Shown here: one piece after another, positions 16,371-24,718 of the stretch
Layout: each line of letters opens with the position of its first letter
How positions within the stretch are numbered: position 1 is the stretch's first letter
Assembly: GCA_034142505.1 (NCBI GenBank)
Contig: JAWZDV010000065.1
Coordinates: forward strand, 62,001-126,000
Length of the DNA: 64,000 nucleotides
DNA from: Hungatella_A sp034142505
Lineage (GTDB): Bacteria > Bacillota > Clostridia > Lachnospirales > Lachnospiraceae
Direction: 5' to 3'
Notes under the pieces: generated by a model
What the model was told of the DNA's origin: nothing
Seen by the model: the letters and a program-made list of their open reading frames with translations, nothing else
Database searches by the model: none
Program-made: the position numbers and the translations under genes

Positions 16371-16488
16371 ACTCTGCTCCTTTTTCGTTCAATGTCGTGT
16401 TGCTGAAGCTATTGTACGATGGGTTTGTGTATAAGTAAAGAAAGTAATAATTATAAATAAGATAGGTATTTGCCTATATAAAGCGTAC

Positions 16489-16517
16489 TTGACAAAGCGT
16501 TCCAAATGCCGTAAAAT
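16489..16517 (+). promoter_or_regulatory. Promoter of the proS T-box transcript
   Basis: TTGACA (16489-16494), a 17-bp spacer and TAAAAT (16512-16517), about 25 bp before the T-box Stem I. Nothing else is recognised between 16371 and 16488, which is AT-rich. Confidence 0.75.
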
Positions 16518-16539
16518 CAACAATACGCAAGTAAATAGG

Positions 16540-16800
16540 AATTATGAACAGGCGATGAAGAGGATTATTAAGCGGACATACACGCAGAGAGGGAATCATT
16601 TGGTGTGAGATTCCTGTGTCACTGGAGGCCCAACCTGCCTTGGAGCCCTGTATGAAAATACAGCGTGTGTCCGGCGTTAACGGATGAAAAGAGAGTGTTC
16701 TGGCAACAGACACTAATTAGGGTGGTACCGCCGATCGCAGATGAGAGCAGCTGTTCGGTCCCTTGTCACATGGACAGGGGACCGGATGGCTTTTTTGTTA
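16540..16800 (+). promoter_or_regulatory. T-box riboswitch of proS
   Basis: The conserved T-box AGGGTGGTACCGC is at 16719-16731, preceded by a Stem I region with the AGAGAGGGAATC distal-bulge type sequence and GGTGTGAG. After it, GGTCCCTTGTC ... GACAGGGGACC forms the terminator, followed by TTTTTT (to about 16797). Uncharged tRNA-Pro should pair with the T-box and specifier loop and allow read-through. A proline codon CCT at 16638-16640 is a candidate specifier. Confidence 0.93.
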
Positions 16801-16880
16801 CCGTCATGTAAGCCGTCGTCCCAACTGTCACATCAGATATAGTTCCATAAAAGATTTCTGTAAGAGAAAGGAGAACTGTC

Positions 16881-18314
16881 ATGGCTAATGACAAGAAGTT
16901 AGTGGAGGCAATCACATCCATGGATGTGGACTTTGCCCAGTGGTACACCGATGTGGTGAAAAAAGCAGAATTAATCGACTATTCCAGCGTAAAAGGCTGT
17001 ATGGTGATCAAGCCGGCAGGCTACGCGATCTGGGAGAATATTCAGAAGGAACTGGACCGCAGATTCAAAGAAACCGGCGTGGAAAATGTCTATATGCCCA
17101 TGTTTATCCCGGAAAGTCTGCTTCAGAAGGAGAAAGACCACGTGGAGGGCTTTGCCCCGGAGGTTGCCTGGGTGACCCACGGTGGTTTGGAGCCATTGCA
17201 GGAGAGAATGTGTGTCAGACCGACGTCCGAGACACTGTTCTGTGATTTCTACGCAAGAGATATTCAGTCTCACAGAGATTTACCGAAGTTATATAACCAG
17301 TGGTGTTCCGTTGTCCGCTGGGAGAAGACTACCAGACCATTCCTCCGCTCCAGGGAGTTCTTATGGCAGGAGGGCCACACGGCCCATGCCACCGCAGAGG
17401 AAGCAGAAGAGAGAACGGAGATGATGCTGAACCTGTATGCCGACTTCTGTGAGGAAGTGCTGGCGATGCCGGTTGTGCGCGGCAGAAAAACCGATAAGGA
17501 GAAATTCGCTGGCGCGGAAGCGACCTATACCATTGAGGCCCTGATGCATGACGGGAAAGCACTGCAGTCAGGAACCAGCCACAACTTTGGGGACGGCTTT
17601 GCGAAGGCATTTGACATTCAGTATACTGATAAAGACAATACTTTAAAATATGTACACCAGACCTCCTGGGGCATGACCACCCGTTTGATCGGCGCTATCA
17701 TCATGGTGCATGGCGATGACAACGGACTGGTACTGCCGCCAAGAATCGCACCGACCCAGGTGATGATCGTGCCCATCCAGCAGCGCAAAGAGGGCGTGAT
17801 GGAGAAAGCCATGGAATTAAAGAGCATCTTATCGAATTTCCGTGTGAAGGTGGATGATTCCGACAAGAGCCCTGGCTGGAAATTCAGCGAGTGCGAGATG
17901 CGGGGAATTCCGCTGCGGGTGGAGATCGGACCGAAGGATATCGAGAATCACCAGGCCGTCTTAGTCCGCCGCGATACCCATGAGAAGATCTTCGTGGCTC
18001 TCGATGAGCTGGAATCGAAAGTGGGCGGGCTGCTTGAGACGATTCAGAAGGATATGTTTGAGCGTGCAAAAGCGCATCGGGATGCCCATACCTACGAGGC
18101 CACAGACTTTGACACCTTCCAGAAGACGGTGGAGGAGAAACCAGGCTTTGTAAAGGCCATGTGGTGCGGATGCCAGGAATGTGAAGACAAGATCAAAGAA
18201 CTGACGGGAGCCACCTCCCGCTGTATGCCATTTGAGCAGGAGCATCTGGCAGATACCTGTATCTGCTGTGGAAAACCGGCTGTGAAGATGGTTTATTGGG
18301 GACGTGCGTATTAA
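16881..18314 (+). CDS. proS: Prolyl-tRNA synthetase, archaeal/eukaryal type (ProS type 3)
   Basis: A 477-residue class II synthetase that charges tRNA-Pro. The short length and lack of the bacterial editing insertion place it in the type 3 group. Class II motifs are seen: motif 2 around VRWEKTTRPFLRSREFLWQEGHTAH (residues 142-166) and motif 3 at TTRLIGAIIMVHGDDNGLVLPP. An anticodon-binding domain follows (about 290-395), then the C-terminal zinc-binding-like domain with Cys pairs (CGCQEC, CICCGK) ending in WGRAY. AAAGGAG is 9 bases before the ATG. It is controlled by the upstream T-box. Confidence 0.97.
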   Translation: MANDKKLVEAITSMDVDFAQWYTDVVKKAELIDYSSVKGCMVIKPAGYAIWENIQKELDRRFKETGVENVYMPMFIPESLLQKEKDHVEGFAPEVAWVTHGGLEPLQERMCVRPTSETLFCDFYARDIQSHRDLPKLYNQWCSVVRWEKTTRPFLRSREFLWQEGHTAHATAEEAEERTEMMLNLYADFCEEVLAMPVVRGRKTDKEKFAGAEATYTIEALMHDGKALQSGTSHNFGDGFAKAFDIQYTDKDNTLKYVHQTSWGMTTRLIGAIIMVHGDDNGLVLPPRIAPTQVMIVPIQQRKEGVMEKAMELKSILSNFRVKVDDSDKSPGWKFSECEMRGIPLRVEIGPKDIENHQAVLVRRDTHEKIFVALDELESKVGGLLETIQKDMFERAKAHRDAHTYEATDFDTFQKTVEEKPGFVKAMWCGCQECEDKIKELTGATSRCMPFEQEHLADTCICCGKPAVKMVYWGRAY

Positions 18315-18333
18315 GTAAGAAAGTGAGGAGACC

Positions 18334-19524
18334 ATGCAGATACCGGAAGCGGCGGAAGAGATTATCAGAAAACTGAATCAGGCCGGATATGAGGCGTATG
18401 TGGTGGGCGGCTGTGTCCGCGATACCTTACTGGGCCGTCAGCCGGAGGATTGGGATATCACCACCTCCGCCAAACCCGAGCAGGTAAAAGCCATTTTCGG
18501 CCGGACTATCGATACCGGTATCCAGCATGGCACCGTCACGATTATGCGGGGAAAAGCCGGGTTTGAGGTCACCACCTACCGGATCGACGGCGAGTATGAA
18601 GACGGACGTCATCCCAAATCGGTGGAATTCACCTCCAATCTGGTGGAAGACCTAAAGCGCCGGGATTTCACCATCAACGCCATGGCATACAGCCATGAGA
18701 CCGGGCTGGTGGATGTCTTCGGCGGTATGGACGATTTGCAGCAAAAGCGGATTCGGTGCGTGGGAAGCCCAAAGGACCGGTTCACGGAGGACGCTCTTCG
18801 GATTCTGCGGGCCGTCCGCTTCTCCGCCCAGCTGGGCTTCGAGATCGAACCAGGCACCAGGCAGGCCATCACAAAGATTGCCCCCAACCTAGTCCACGTC
18901 AGCAAAGAGAGAATCCAGGTGGAACTGACCAAGCTGCTGCTGTCCGACAATCCGGATTATATCCGCAAAGTATTTGAGACCGGTATCAGCCCTTACATTA
19001 CCCCTGGATTTGACCGTGTGCCGGCAGCGGACATCGCCGTCAGCAGCAGTCTGCCGCCAGAGAAAGCGCTTCGGTGGGCATCCTTTCTGCGCCTGGTGGA
19101 CGAAAAAACAGCCGTCGGGATTTTAAAAGACCTAAAGATGGACAACGACACCATCTCAAAGACCGAAACTCTGGTGAGCTGGTGGAACAGACCAATTCCC
19201 GCTTCCAAGCCGGAGATCCGCCGCATCATGAGCCAGATGTCCCCGGAACTTTACGACAATCTGCTCCTCCTCAAACAGTCCGCCGGCCACGCCGACGCAG
19301 AACCGCTGAAAGAAGTCATGATTCTATCCGATGACATCCGGAGGGCCAAAGACTGCATCAGCCTGAAAACCTTGGCCGTGACAGGAAAAGATCTGATTGA
19401 GGCCGGCATGAAACCAGGCAGAGAGCTGGGTGCTCTCCTGAATCATATGTTCGACCAGGTTTTGGAGCATCCGGAGTGTAATACAAAAGAGTATCTGTTA
19501 ACGGAGTTTGTAAACCGGCAGTAA
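18334..19524 (+). CDS. cca: CCA tRNA nucleotidyltransferase / poly(A) polymerase family
   Basis: A 396-residue enzyme that adds or repairs the 3' CCA end of tRNAs. The nucleotidyltransferase head has GGCVRDTLLGRQPEDWDITT (residues 27-46; the two Asp residues bind metal), RRDFTINAMAY, and the neck motif EDALRILRAVRFSAQLGFEI. The body and tail are helical and less conserved; no HD phosphohydrolase motif was seen. The gene lies 19 bases after proS with GTGAGGAG before the ATG, so the two are probably co-transcribed from the T-box promoter. Confidence 0.9.
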   Translation: MQIPEAAEEIIRKLNQAGYEAYVVGGCVRDTLLGRQPEDWDITTSAKPEQVKAIFGRTIDTGIQHGTVTIMRGKAGFEVTTYRIDGEYEDGRHPKSVEFTSNLVEDLKRRDFTINAMAYSHETGLVDVFGGMDDLQQKRIRCVGSPKDRFTEDALRILRAVRFSAQLGFEIEPGTRQAITKIAPNLVHVSKERIQVELTKLLLSDNPDYIRKVFETGISPYITPGFDRVPAADIAVSSSLPPEKALRWASFLRLVDEKTAVGILKDLKMDNDTISKTETLVSWWNRPIPASKPEIRRIMSQMSPELYDNLLLLKQSAGHADAEPLKEVMILSDDIRRAKDCISLKTLAVTGKDLIEAGMKPGRELGALLNHMFDQVLEHPECNTKEYLLTEFVNRQ

Positions 19525-19542
19525 CATAAAAGAATCATTAGG

Positions 19543-19568
19543 GACCAGGCAAAATGCCTGGTCTTTTT
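19543..19568 (+). terminator. Terminator of the proS-cca unit
   Basis: A perfect stem GACCAGGCA/TGCCTGGTC with a 3-nt loop and TTTTT after it. Confidence 0.92.
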
Positions 19569-19611
19569 GTCAGGGATGCGCACCCCGCGCCGGTGCGGTC
19601 CGAAGATTCCT

Positions 19612-19640
19612 GCATATTCCCGAATGCTGAGTCATACCCT
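19612..19640 (+). promoter_or_regulatory. Sigma-E-type sporulation promoter of the CotS-like gene
   Basis: GCATATT (19612-19618), 14 bp, then CATACCCT (19633-19640). This matches the mother-cell sigma-E consensus (KMATATT, 14-15 bp, CATACAMT) at all but one -10 position, and sits 39 bp before the likely start codon. Confidence 0.7.
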
Positions 19641-19678
19641 AGAAGTAGCTAGTAATCAGGGCGTTTGGAGGGGTGGAT

Positions 19679-20656
19679 GTGAACGAGAAGTATGTAGAGG
19701 CTTTACCACAGTATGACCTGGAAGTCGGGAATGTCAGAAAGGGCCGCAGCGGCTGGCTCTGCGAGACCAGTCAGGGGATCAAGCTGTTGAAAGAGTATAG
19801 AGGAACCATGAAACGGCTTGAATTCGAGACCCAGGTATTAGGACAGGTCAGAGAAGCCGGAAGCGTCCTGGTGGATGCGTACATCCGCACCAGTCAGGGG
19901 GAACTGATTTCTCTGGCGGAAGATGGGACCAGATTTGTCATGAAGGACTGGTATCTGGACCGGGAATGCAACTTAAAGGACCGGGACGAAATTCTGGAAG
20001 CTGTCACCCAGATTGCCAGGCTCCATAAGACCTTTCAGGCAGTTCCCATGCAGGAGGATTGGAACCTGGGCTCCATCGTGGTCCAGCCCATGGACCAGGA
20101 ACTGGAGCGCCATAACCGGGAATTGCTCCGGGCCCGCAACTATATCCGCGGAAAACGGAAAAAGACGGAGTTTGAACTGTGCGTCATCGGCAATTTTCAA
20201 ATGTTCTATGAACAGGCGCTGCAGGCGCAGGAAGGGCTGGAAGCTCTTTTTAAAGGAGAGGAAGCGTCCAGAGCTTTTTTGTGCCATGGAGATCTGGACC
20301 ATCATCATGTGCTGATGGGCAGCCATTATGTTGCAATTATCGAATACAACAAGATGCATCAGGGAAACCAGATGACGGATCTGTATCATTTTATGAGAAA
20401 AGTGATGGAGAAACAGAATTGGAACCAGTCTCTGGGACTTGATATGTTAAAAGCTTACGACCGGATTCTGCCCCTGGGAAGCTGGGAGCGGAAATGTCTC
20501 TATTATCTGTTTTTATATCCCGAAAAGTATTGGAAACAGATCAATTTTTACTTTAATGCCAACAAGGCCTGGATTCCGTCTAGAAATGTGGAAAAACTCT
20601 GCAATTTAGAGGAGCAGATGGACAGCCGGAATCAGTTTTTGTCGAAAATTAAATAG
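19679..20656 (+). CDS. CotS-family spore coat protein (aminoglycoside phosphotransferase-like fold)
   Basis: A protein of about 325 residues with the kinase-like fold of the CotS/YutH/YsxE coat proteins. The catalytic-loop position reads CHGDLDHHHVLM, which keeps HGD, but the usual downstream Asn is replaced by a run of histidines; the later metal-binding segment reads IIEYNKMHQGNQMTDLYHFMRK where active kinases have D-x-D/E. Catalysis is therefore doubtful. The start is placed at GTG 19679 (GGAGGGG six bases upstream) instead of GTG 19673, which abuts the ribosome site. The sigma-E-type promoter just upstream supports a sporulation role. Confidence 0.75.
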   Translation: MNEKYVEALPQYDLEVGNVRKGRSGWLCETSQGIKLLKEYRGTMKRLEFETQVLGQVREAGSVLVDAYIRTSQGELISLAEDGTRFVMKDWYLDRECNLKDRDEILEAVTQIARLHKTFQAVPMQEDWNLGSIVVQPMDQELERHNRELLRARNYIRGKRKKTEFELCVIGNFQMFYEQALQAQEGLEALFKGEEASRAFLCHGDLDHHHVLMGSHYVAIIEYNKMHQGNQMTDLYHFMRKVMEKQNWNQSLGLDMLKAYDRILPLGSWERKCLYYLFLYPEKYWKQINFYFNANKAWIPSRNVEKLCNLEEQMDSRNQFLSKIK

Positions 20657-20690
20657 GGCTGTTTTACTTTATTTTTTGAGCCCGATAAGG

Positions 20691-20696
20691 TATAAT
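20691..20696 (+). promoter_or_regulatory. -10 element (TATAAT) of the phosphohexomutase gene
   Basis: A perfect TATAAT lies 64 bp before the start codon; no good -35 hexamer at 16-18 bp was found. Its position shows that the in-frame TTG at 20676 cannot be the start. Confidence 0.45.
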
Positions 20697-20760
20697 GAGG
20701 AGAAGAGGACAGGACTTTTCGAAGTTTTGTCCGAAAGAGACGGGAAGGGAGTAATTGATA

Positions 20761-22496
20761 TGAAAGATTACATGAAGATTTATGAAGAATGGCTGTCCAA
20801 TCCATACTTCGATGAGGCTGCGAAAGAGGAACTGAGAGCAATTGCCGGAGACGAGAACGAGATCAAAGAGCGTTTTTATATGGACCTGGAATTTGGCACC
20901 GCCGGACTTCGTGGCATCATCGGTGCGGGGATCAACCGCATGAACATCTATGTAGTCCGCAGAGCGACCCAGGGACTTGCCAATTATATTAAAAAGCAGG
21001 GCGGCGCTTCCAAAGGAGTGGCCATCGCTTACGATTCCCGGCGGATGTCACCGGAATTTGCCGATGAGGCGGCCCGCACACTGGCAGCCAACGGTATTAA
21101 AGCATACAAATTCGAATCCCTAAGACCAACTCCCGAACTGTCCTTCGCCGTGCGCGAGCTGGGCTGTATCGCAGGGATCAATGTGACAGCCAGCCATAAC
21201 CCGCCGGAGTATAACGGTTACAAGGTTTACTGGGAGGACGGCGCGCAGTTCACACCGCCCCATGACAAGGGTGTGACGGAAGAAGTGCTCGCCATCGAAG
21301 ATTTATCCACCGTGAAGACCATGAGCGCCGAGGAAGCCAAAGCAGCAGGCTTATACGAGATTATCGGCGCTGAGATTGATGATAAATACATAGCCAATGT
21401 AAAAGCCCAGGTGGTGAACCAGGATGCCATTGATCAGATGCAGGACAGTATCAAGATTGTCTATACCCCGCTTCACGGCACCGGCAACATTCCGGTGAGA
21501 AGAGCGTTAAAGGAGATTGGCTTCCAGCACGTTTACGTGGTGCCGGAGCAGGAACTGCCGGACGGCGAATTCCCGACCGTCAGCTATCCGAACCCGGAGG
21601 CGGAGGAAGCATTTATCCTGGGACTGAAGCTGGCGGAAGAAAAGGATGCCGATTTAGTCCTGGCAACCGACCCGGATGCCGACCGTCTTGGCGTTTACGT
21701 AAAAGACACCAAATCCGGCGATTATATCCCGCTGACCGGCAATATGTCCGGCTCCTTACTCTGTGAGTATGTGCTGAGCCAGAAGCAGGAAAAAGGCGAG
21801 ATTCCGGCAGATGGACAGGTTATCAAGTCCATCGTTACCACCAATTTAGTGGATGCCATCGCCAAAGGATACAACACGGAATTAGTAGAGGTTCTGACCG
21901 GTTTTAAGTTTATCGGCCAGCAGATCTTAAAAGAAGAGACCACCGGATACGGCAAGTACATGTTCGGTCTGGAGGAGAGCTACGGCTGCCTCATCGGTAC
22001 CTATGCCCGTGACAAGGACGCTGTTTCCGCCAGTGTGGCCCTCTGCGAAGCCGCCGCCTACTACAAGACCAAAGGCATGACCTTGTGGGATGCCATGGTT
22101 GCCATCTATGACAAATACGGCTATTACAAGGACGCTGTGAAAGCCATCGGCTTAAAGGGAATCGAGGGCCTTGCCAAGATCCAGTCCATCATGGAGACCT
22201 TGAGAAATGACGCGCCGAAGCAGGTGGGAGATTACACCGTCGTATCCGCCAGGGATTACAAGCTGGATACCATCAGGGACATGAAGACCGGTGAAGTGAA
22301 GCCAACCGGGCTGCCGTCCTCCAATGTGCTTTATTATGACATGAATGACGATGCATGGATCTGCGTAAGACCATCCGGCACCGAGCCAAAAATCAAGTTC
22401 TACTACGGCATCAAGGGGACCTCCCTCGCAGATGCCGACGCCAAATCAGCAGCGCTCGGCGAGGCTGTGATGGCTATGGTGGATCAGATGATGTAA
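20761..22496 (+). CDS. pgm: Phosphoglucomutase / phosphomannomutase
   Basis: A 578-residue alpha-D-phosphohexomutase that interconverts hexose 1- and 6-phosphates. The four domains are visible by motif: catalytic phosphoserine loop VTASHNPPEYNGYK, metal loop ATDPDADRLGV, sugar-binding loop FGLEESYG, and phosphate-binding loop RPSGTEPKIKFYYG near the end. The long N-terminal lead (YEEWLSNPYFDEAAKEEL) and overall length match the Firmicutes PgcA/Pgm type. The start at ATG 20761 is preceded by GGGAAGGGAG. It is a single-gene unit closed by a strong terminator. Confidence 0.95.
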
Positions 22497-22523
22497 GATT
22501 CAGAATATACAGATATCAAACAG

Positions 22524-22566
22524 CACCGCCCGTCTCGTGGGAATCGCGATGACGGGCGGTGTTTTG
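22524..22566 (+). terminator. Terminator of pgm
   Basis: A perfect 11-bp stem CACCGCCCGTC/GACGGGCGGTG, followed by TTTTGCGT. Confidence 0.82.
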
Positions 22567-22632
22567 CGTGTTGTGCATAGTATCTAAAAAAACAGAGGGT
22601 AAATGTAAAAAGTTATTTAAAATTCTTTTGAT

Positions 22633-22648
22633 TTGTGACATGTCACAA
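22633..22648. promoter_or_regulatory. Perfect 16-bp palindrome, CRP/FNR-type site
   Basis: TTGTGACATGTCACAA is an exact palindrome of the form TGTGA-N4-TCACA. Its centre is about 42 bp before the start predicted from the TATAAT at 22671-22676, the position of class II CRP/FNR activation, and no -35 hexamer is present. Confidence 0.65.
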
Positions 22649-22670
22649 TGTAAAGCCCCATAAGATGTGA

Positions 22671-22676
22671 TATAAT
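22671..22676 (+). promoter_or_regulatory. -10 element (TATAAT) of the MBL-fold hydrolase gene
   Basis: TATAAT with no recognisable -35 (ATGTAA at the expected place), consistent with dependence on an activator bound to the palindrome upstream. Confidence 0.6.
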
Positions 22677-22711
22677 CAGTCATTATAAATTCAACAAAGG
22701 TGGGAGATGAC

Positions 22712-23536
22712 ATGGTAAAAATAAGGACCCTGATGGATAATCTGAGTTCCGAACATAAAAGCCTGATTGCCGAACATGGCCTGTCTTTTTATATTGAAAC
22801 GGAACAGACCGGAATCCTGTTTGATTTTGGAGCCGGGGAGAATACCTGGATCAATGCCGCAAAGCTGAATATACCTCTGGAAAAAATCGGGTATCTTGTG
22901 TTCAGTCACAGCCATTACGACCATGCGGCGGGATTTATCCCACTGGCGGAGCAGGGGATTCGGAAGACGGTGATTCACGGCCCTGAATTTTTTCAGGAGA
23001 AATATGCGCTGGGAGAACACAAATATACTTATCTGGGCTGCGGCTTCACAGAAGCCTACTTAAAACAGCACAGCACTGATGAGATCATTTGTGATGGCAT
23101 GTATCAGATTGACAGACAAATTTATGTAATAGGAAAGTTTGACAGAACCCATGAATTCGAGCAGGTTCCCGCCCGGTTCGTAAAAGACAGCCCGGCCGGA
23201 ATGGTTCAGGATCTCTTTGAAGATGAGATTTGTCTTGCCATAGATACTCCCAAGGGGCTGATCGTTATCGTGGGATGCAGCCACCCGGGCATCATGAATA
23301 TGCTGAGGACTGTGAAAGACCGTTTAAACCGGCCGATCCATGCGGTGATTGGCGGAACCCATCTGGTGGAAGCCGATGAGGAGCGGGTGAAAAAGAGCAT
23401 TGAGGAAATGAAGTCCATGGGAATTGTTCTGCTGGGCATCAACCACTGTTCCGGGGCTTTGGCAGAACAGATGATTCGCGAAGATCCGCAGGTTTCCAGC
23501 TGCCATCTGGGAGTTGGGGACTGTCTGATCTTTTAA
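22712..23536 (+). CDS. Metallo-beta-lactamase-fold hydrolase
   Basis: A 274-residue MBL-fold enzyme. The metal motif HSHYDH is at residues 66-71, with further metal-binding positions in GCSHPG (near 195) and GINHCSG near the end. The order of motifs and the N-terminal TLMDNLSSEHKSLIAEHGLSFYIE resemble the group annotated with 7,8-dihydropterin-6-methyl-ribofuranosylaminobenzene-phosphate synthase-like proteins; the true substrate is unknown. The start at ATG 22712 (GGGAG upstream) is preferred over GTG 22700. It has its own promoter with a CRP/FNR-type palindrome. Confidence 0.82.
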   Translation: MVKIRTLMDNLSSEHKSLIAEHGLSFYIETEQTGILFDFGAGENTWINAAKLNIPLEKIGYLVFSHSHYDHAAGFIPLAEQGIRKTVIHGPEFFQEKYALGEHKYTYLGCGFTEAYLKQHSTDEIICDGMYQIDRQIYVIGKFDRTHEFEQVPARFVKDSPAGMVQDLFEDEICLAIDTPKGLIVIVGCSHPGIMNMLRTVKDRLNRPIHAVIGGTHLVEADEERVKKSIEEMKSMGIVLLGINHCSGALAEQMIREDPQVSSCHLGVGDCLIF

Positions 23537-23599
23537 AAGCTATTCTTGAAAGAAGACAGACCGGAAGGCAGTTACAAGACAGAATAAGGTGGGAAGCGT

Positions 23600-24706
23600 A
23601 TGAGTTTTGCACAGCTGGCACAGGATTTCGTAGAGGCCACGTCTACGCTGGTAGGCGGGAGAACAATCAATATTATGGATACCAACGCGGTAATCATCGC
23701 ATCGACAGAGCGGGACCGGGTGGGAGATTATCACCAGGGAGCCGCGGAAGTGATTCAGACCAGACGGATGGTGATGATTCATAAGGAGGATGTGAAGGAT
23801 TATCCGGGAGCCAAAGAGGGCTGCAACATGCCCATTGTCACTGACGGCAGGCTGGTAGGGGTTGTGGGAGTGTTTGGCAGACCGGAAGAAGTGATGGAGA
23901 CGGCCAATCTGTTAAAGGTCTATGTGTCCCAGTATTTTCAGCAGAAATTCCACATGCGCCGCCAGCGGATGGAGACGGAGGTGAGAACCCAGCTCCTGGA
24001 TCTGCTGTTAACGGGGAAGGAAGAAGACCGGAGCCAGATCATGCAGCTTTGCAATGTAATTCAGGTGACACTGCAGTTTCCCCTTCAGGTGGTCCTGTTT
24101 CAGGCGGAACAGGAAGACCAGCCCCAGAGCCTGGCTTTAGTGGAAGAACTGGAACGGACTCTGATGAAAGCAGGTATTGTCCGCCCAAACCACGATGTGT
24201 ACGGGATGCAGAACCATTCCTTTGTGCTGATTGGCAGGGAAGAAGACTTGACAGCTTTGTTCGAACCTGTCTTAAAAAAGCATCCTGGCTACCGGATGGC
24301 GGTGGGAGGAAAATGTCTCGATTTCCCGGATATAGCCAGATCATATGACGAGGCGGCCGTGCTGATTCGATTTAAGACGGACTCTATCAGCGATATCAGG
24401 ATCAAAGAGAATCAGTTAACCTATCTGCTCCACTGCATGAGCGCCTATACCGGCGGCTGGTATGTGGAGGAATTGTATCAGAAATTAGCTGCGTCCGCGG
24501 ACCAGTCTAATATAAATGCCATGCTGGAAACAGCCAAAATTTATTACGAGGAAGGGGGAAGCGTAGCGAGGGCAGCCGGGCGGCTTCATCTGCACAAGAA
24601 TACCTTGCTGTACCGGATGAACCGACTGTTTGCCATCTTGGGAATGGAAGAGGAAAAGGCGTTTATCAGAGAGTTTTTTGTAAGACTTATCTTAGAAATG
24701 TATTAG
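23600..24706 (+). CDS. CdaR-type sugar diacid / glycerate regulator
   Basis: A 368-residue regulator. Residues 5-135 form the sugar-diacid recognition domain (MSFAQLAQDFVEATSTLVGGRTINIMD; GAKEGCNMPIVTDGRLVGVVGVFG), followed by a central GGDEF-like spacer domain and a C-terminal PucR/CdaR helix-turn-helix (GSVARAAGRLHLHKNTLLYRMNRL). CdaR proteins activate glycerate and glucarate/galactarate genes. It is followed after 12 bases by a GntP permease and then a glycerate kinase, so it probably controls this operon in response to glycerate. AAGGTGGGA precedes the ATG. Confidence 0.88.
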   Translation: MSFAQLAQDFVEATSTLVGGRTINIMDTNAVIIASTERDRVGDYHQGAAEVIQTRRMVMIHKEDVKDYPGAKEGCNMPIVTDGRLVGVVGVFGRPEEVMETANLLKVYVSQYFQQKFHMRRQRMETEVRTQLLDLLLTGKEEDRSQIMQLCNVIQVTLQFPLQVVLFQAEQEDQPQSLALVEELERTLMKAGIVRPNHDVYGMQNHSFVLIGREEDLTALFEPVLKKHPGYRMAVGGKCLDFPDIARSYDEAAVLIRFKTDSISDIRIKENQLTYLLHCMSAYTGGWYVEELYQKLAASADQSNINAMLETAKIYYEEGGSVARAAGRLHLHKNTLLYRMNRLFAILGMEEEKAFIREFFVRLILEMY

Positions 24707-24718
24707 GAGGGAATGTGT

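Noticed and set aside
16371..16488. Hidden gene or RNA between the chromate transporter and the proS promoter
   Set aside because: The stretch is AT-rich with no frame longer than about 20 codons with a ribosome site and no stable hairpin.
20676..20760. N-terminal extension of pgm from TTG 20676
   Set aside because: It would run through the TATAAT promoter element; the ATG at 20761 has a ribosome site and the family N-terminus.
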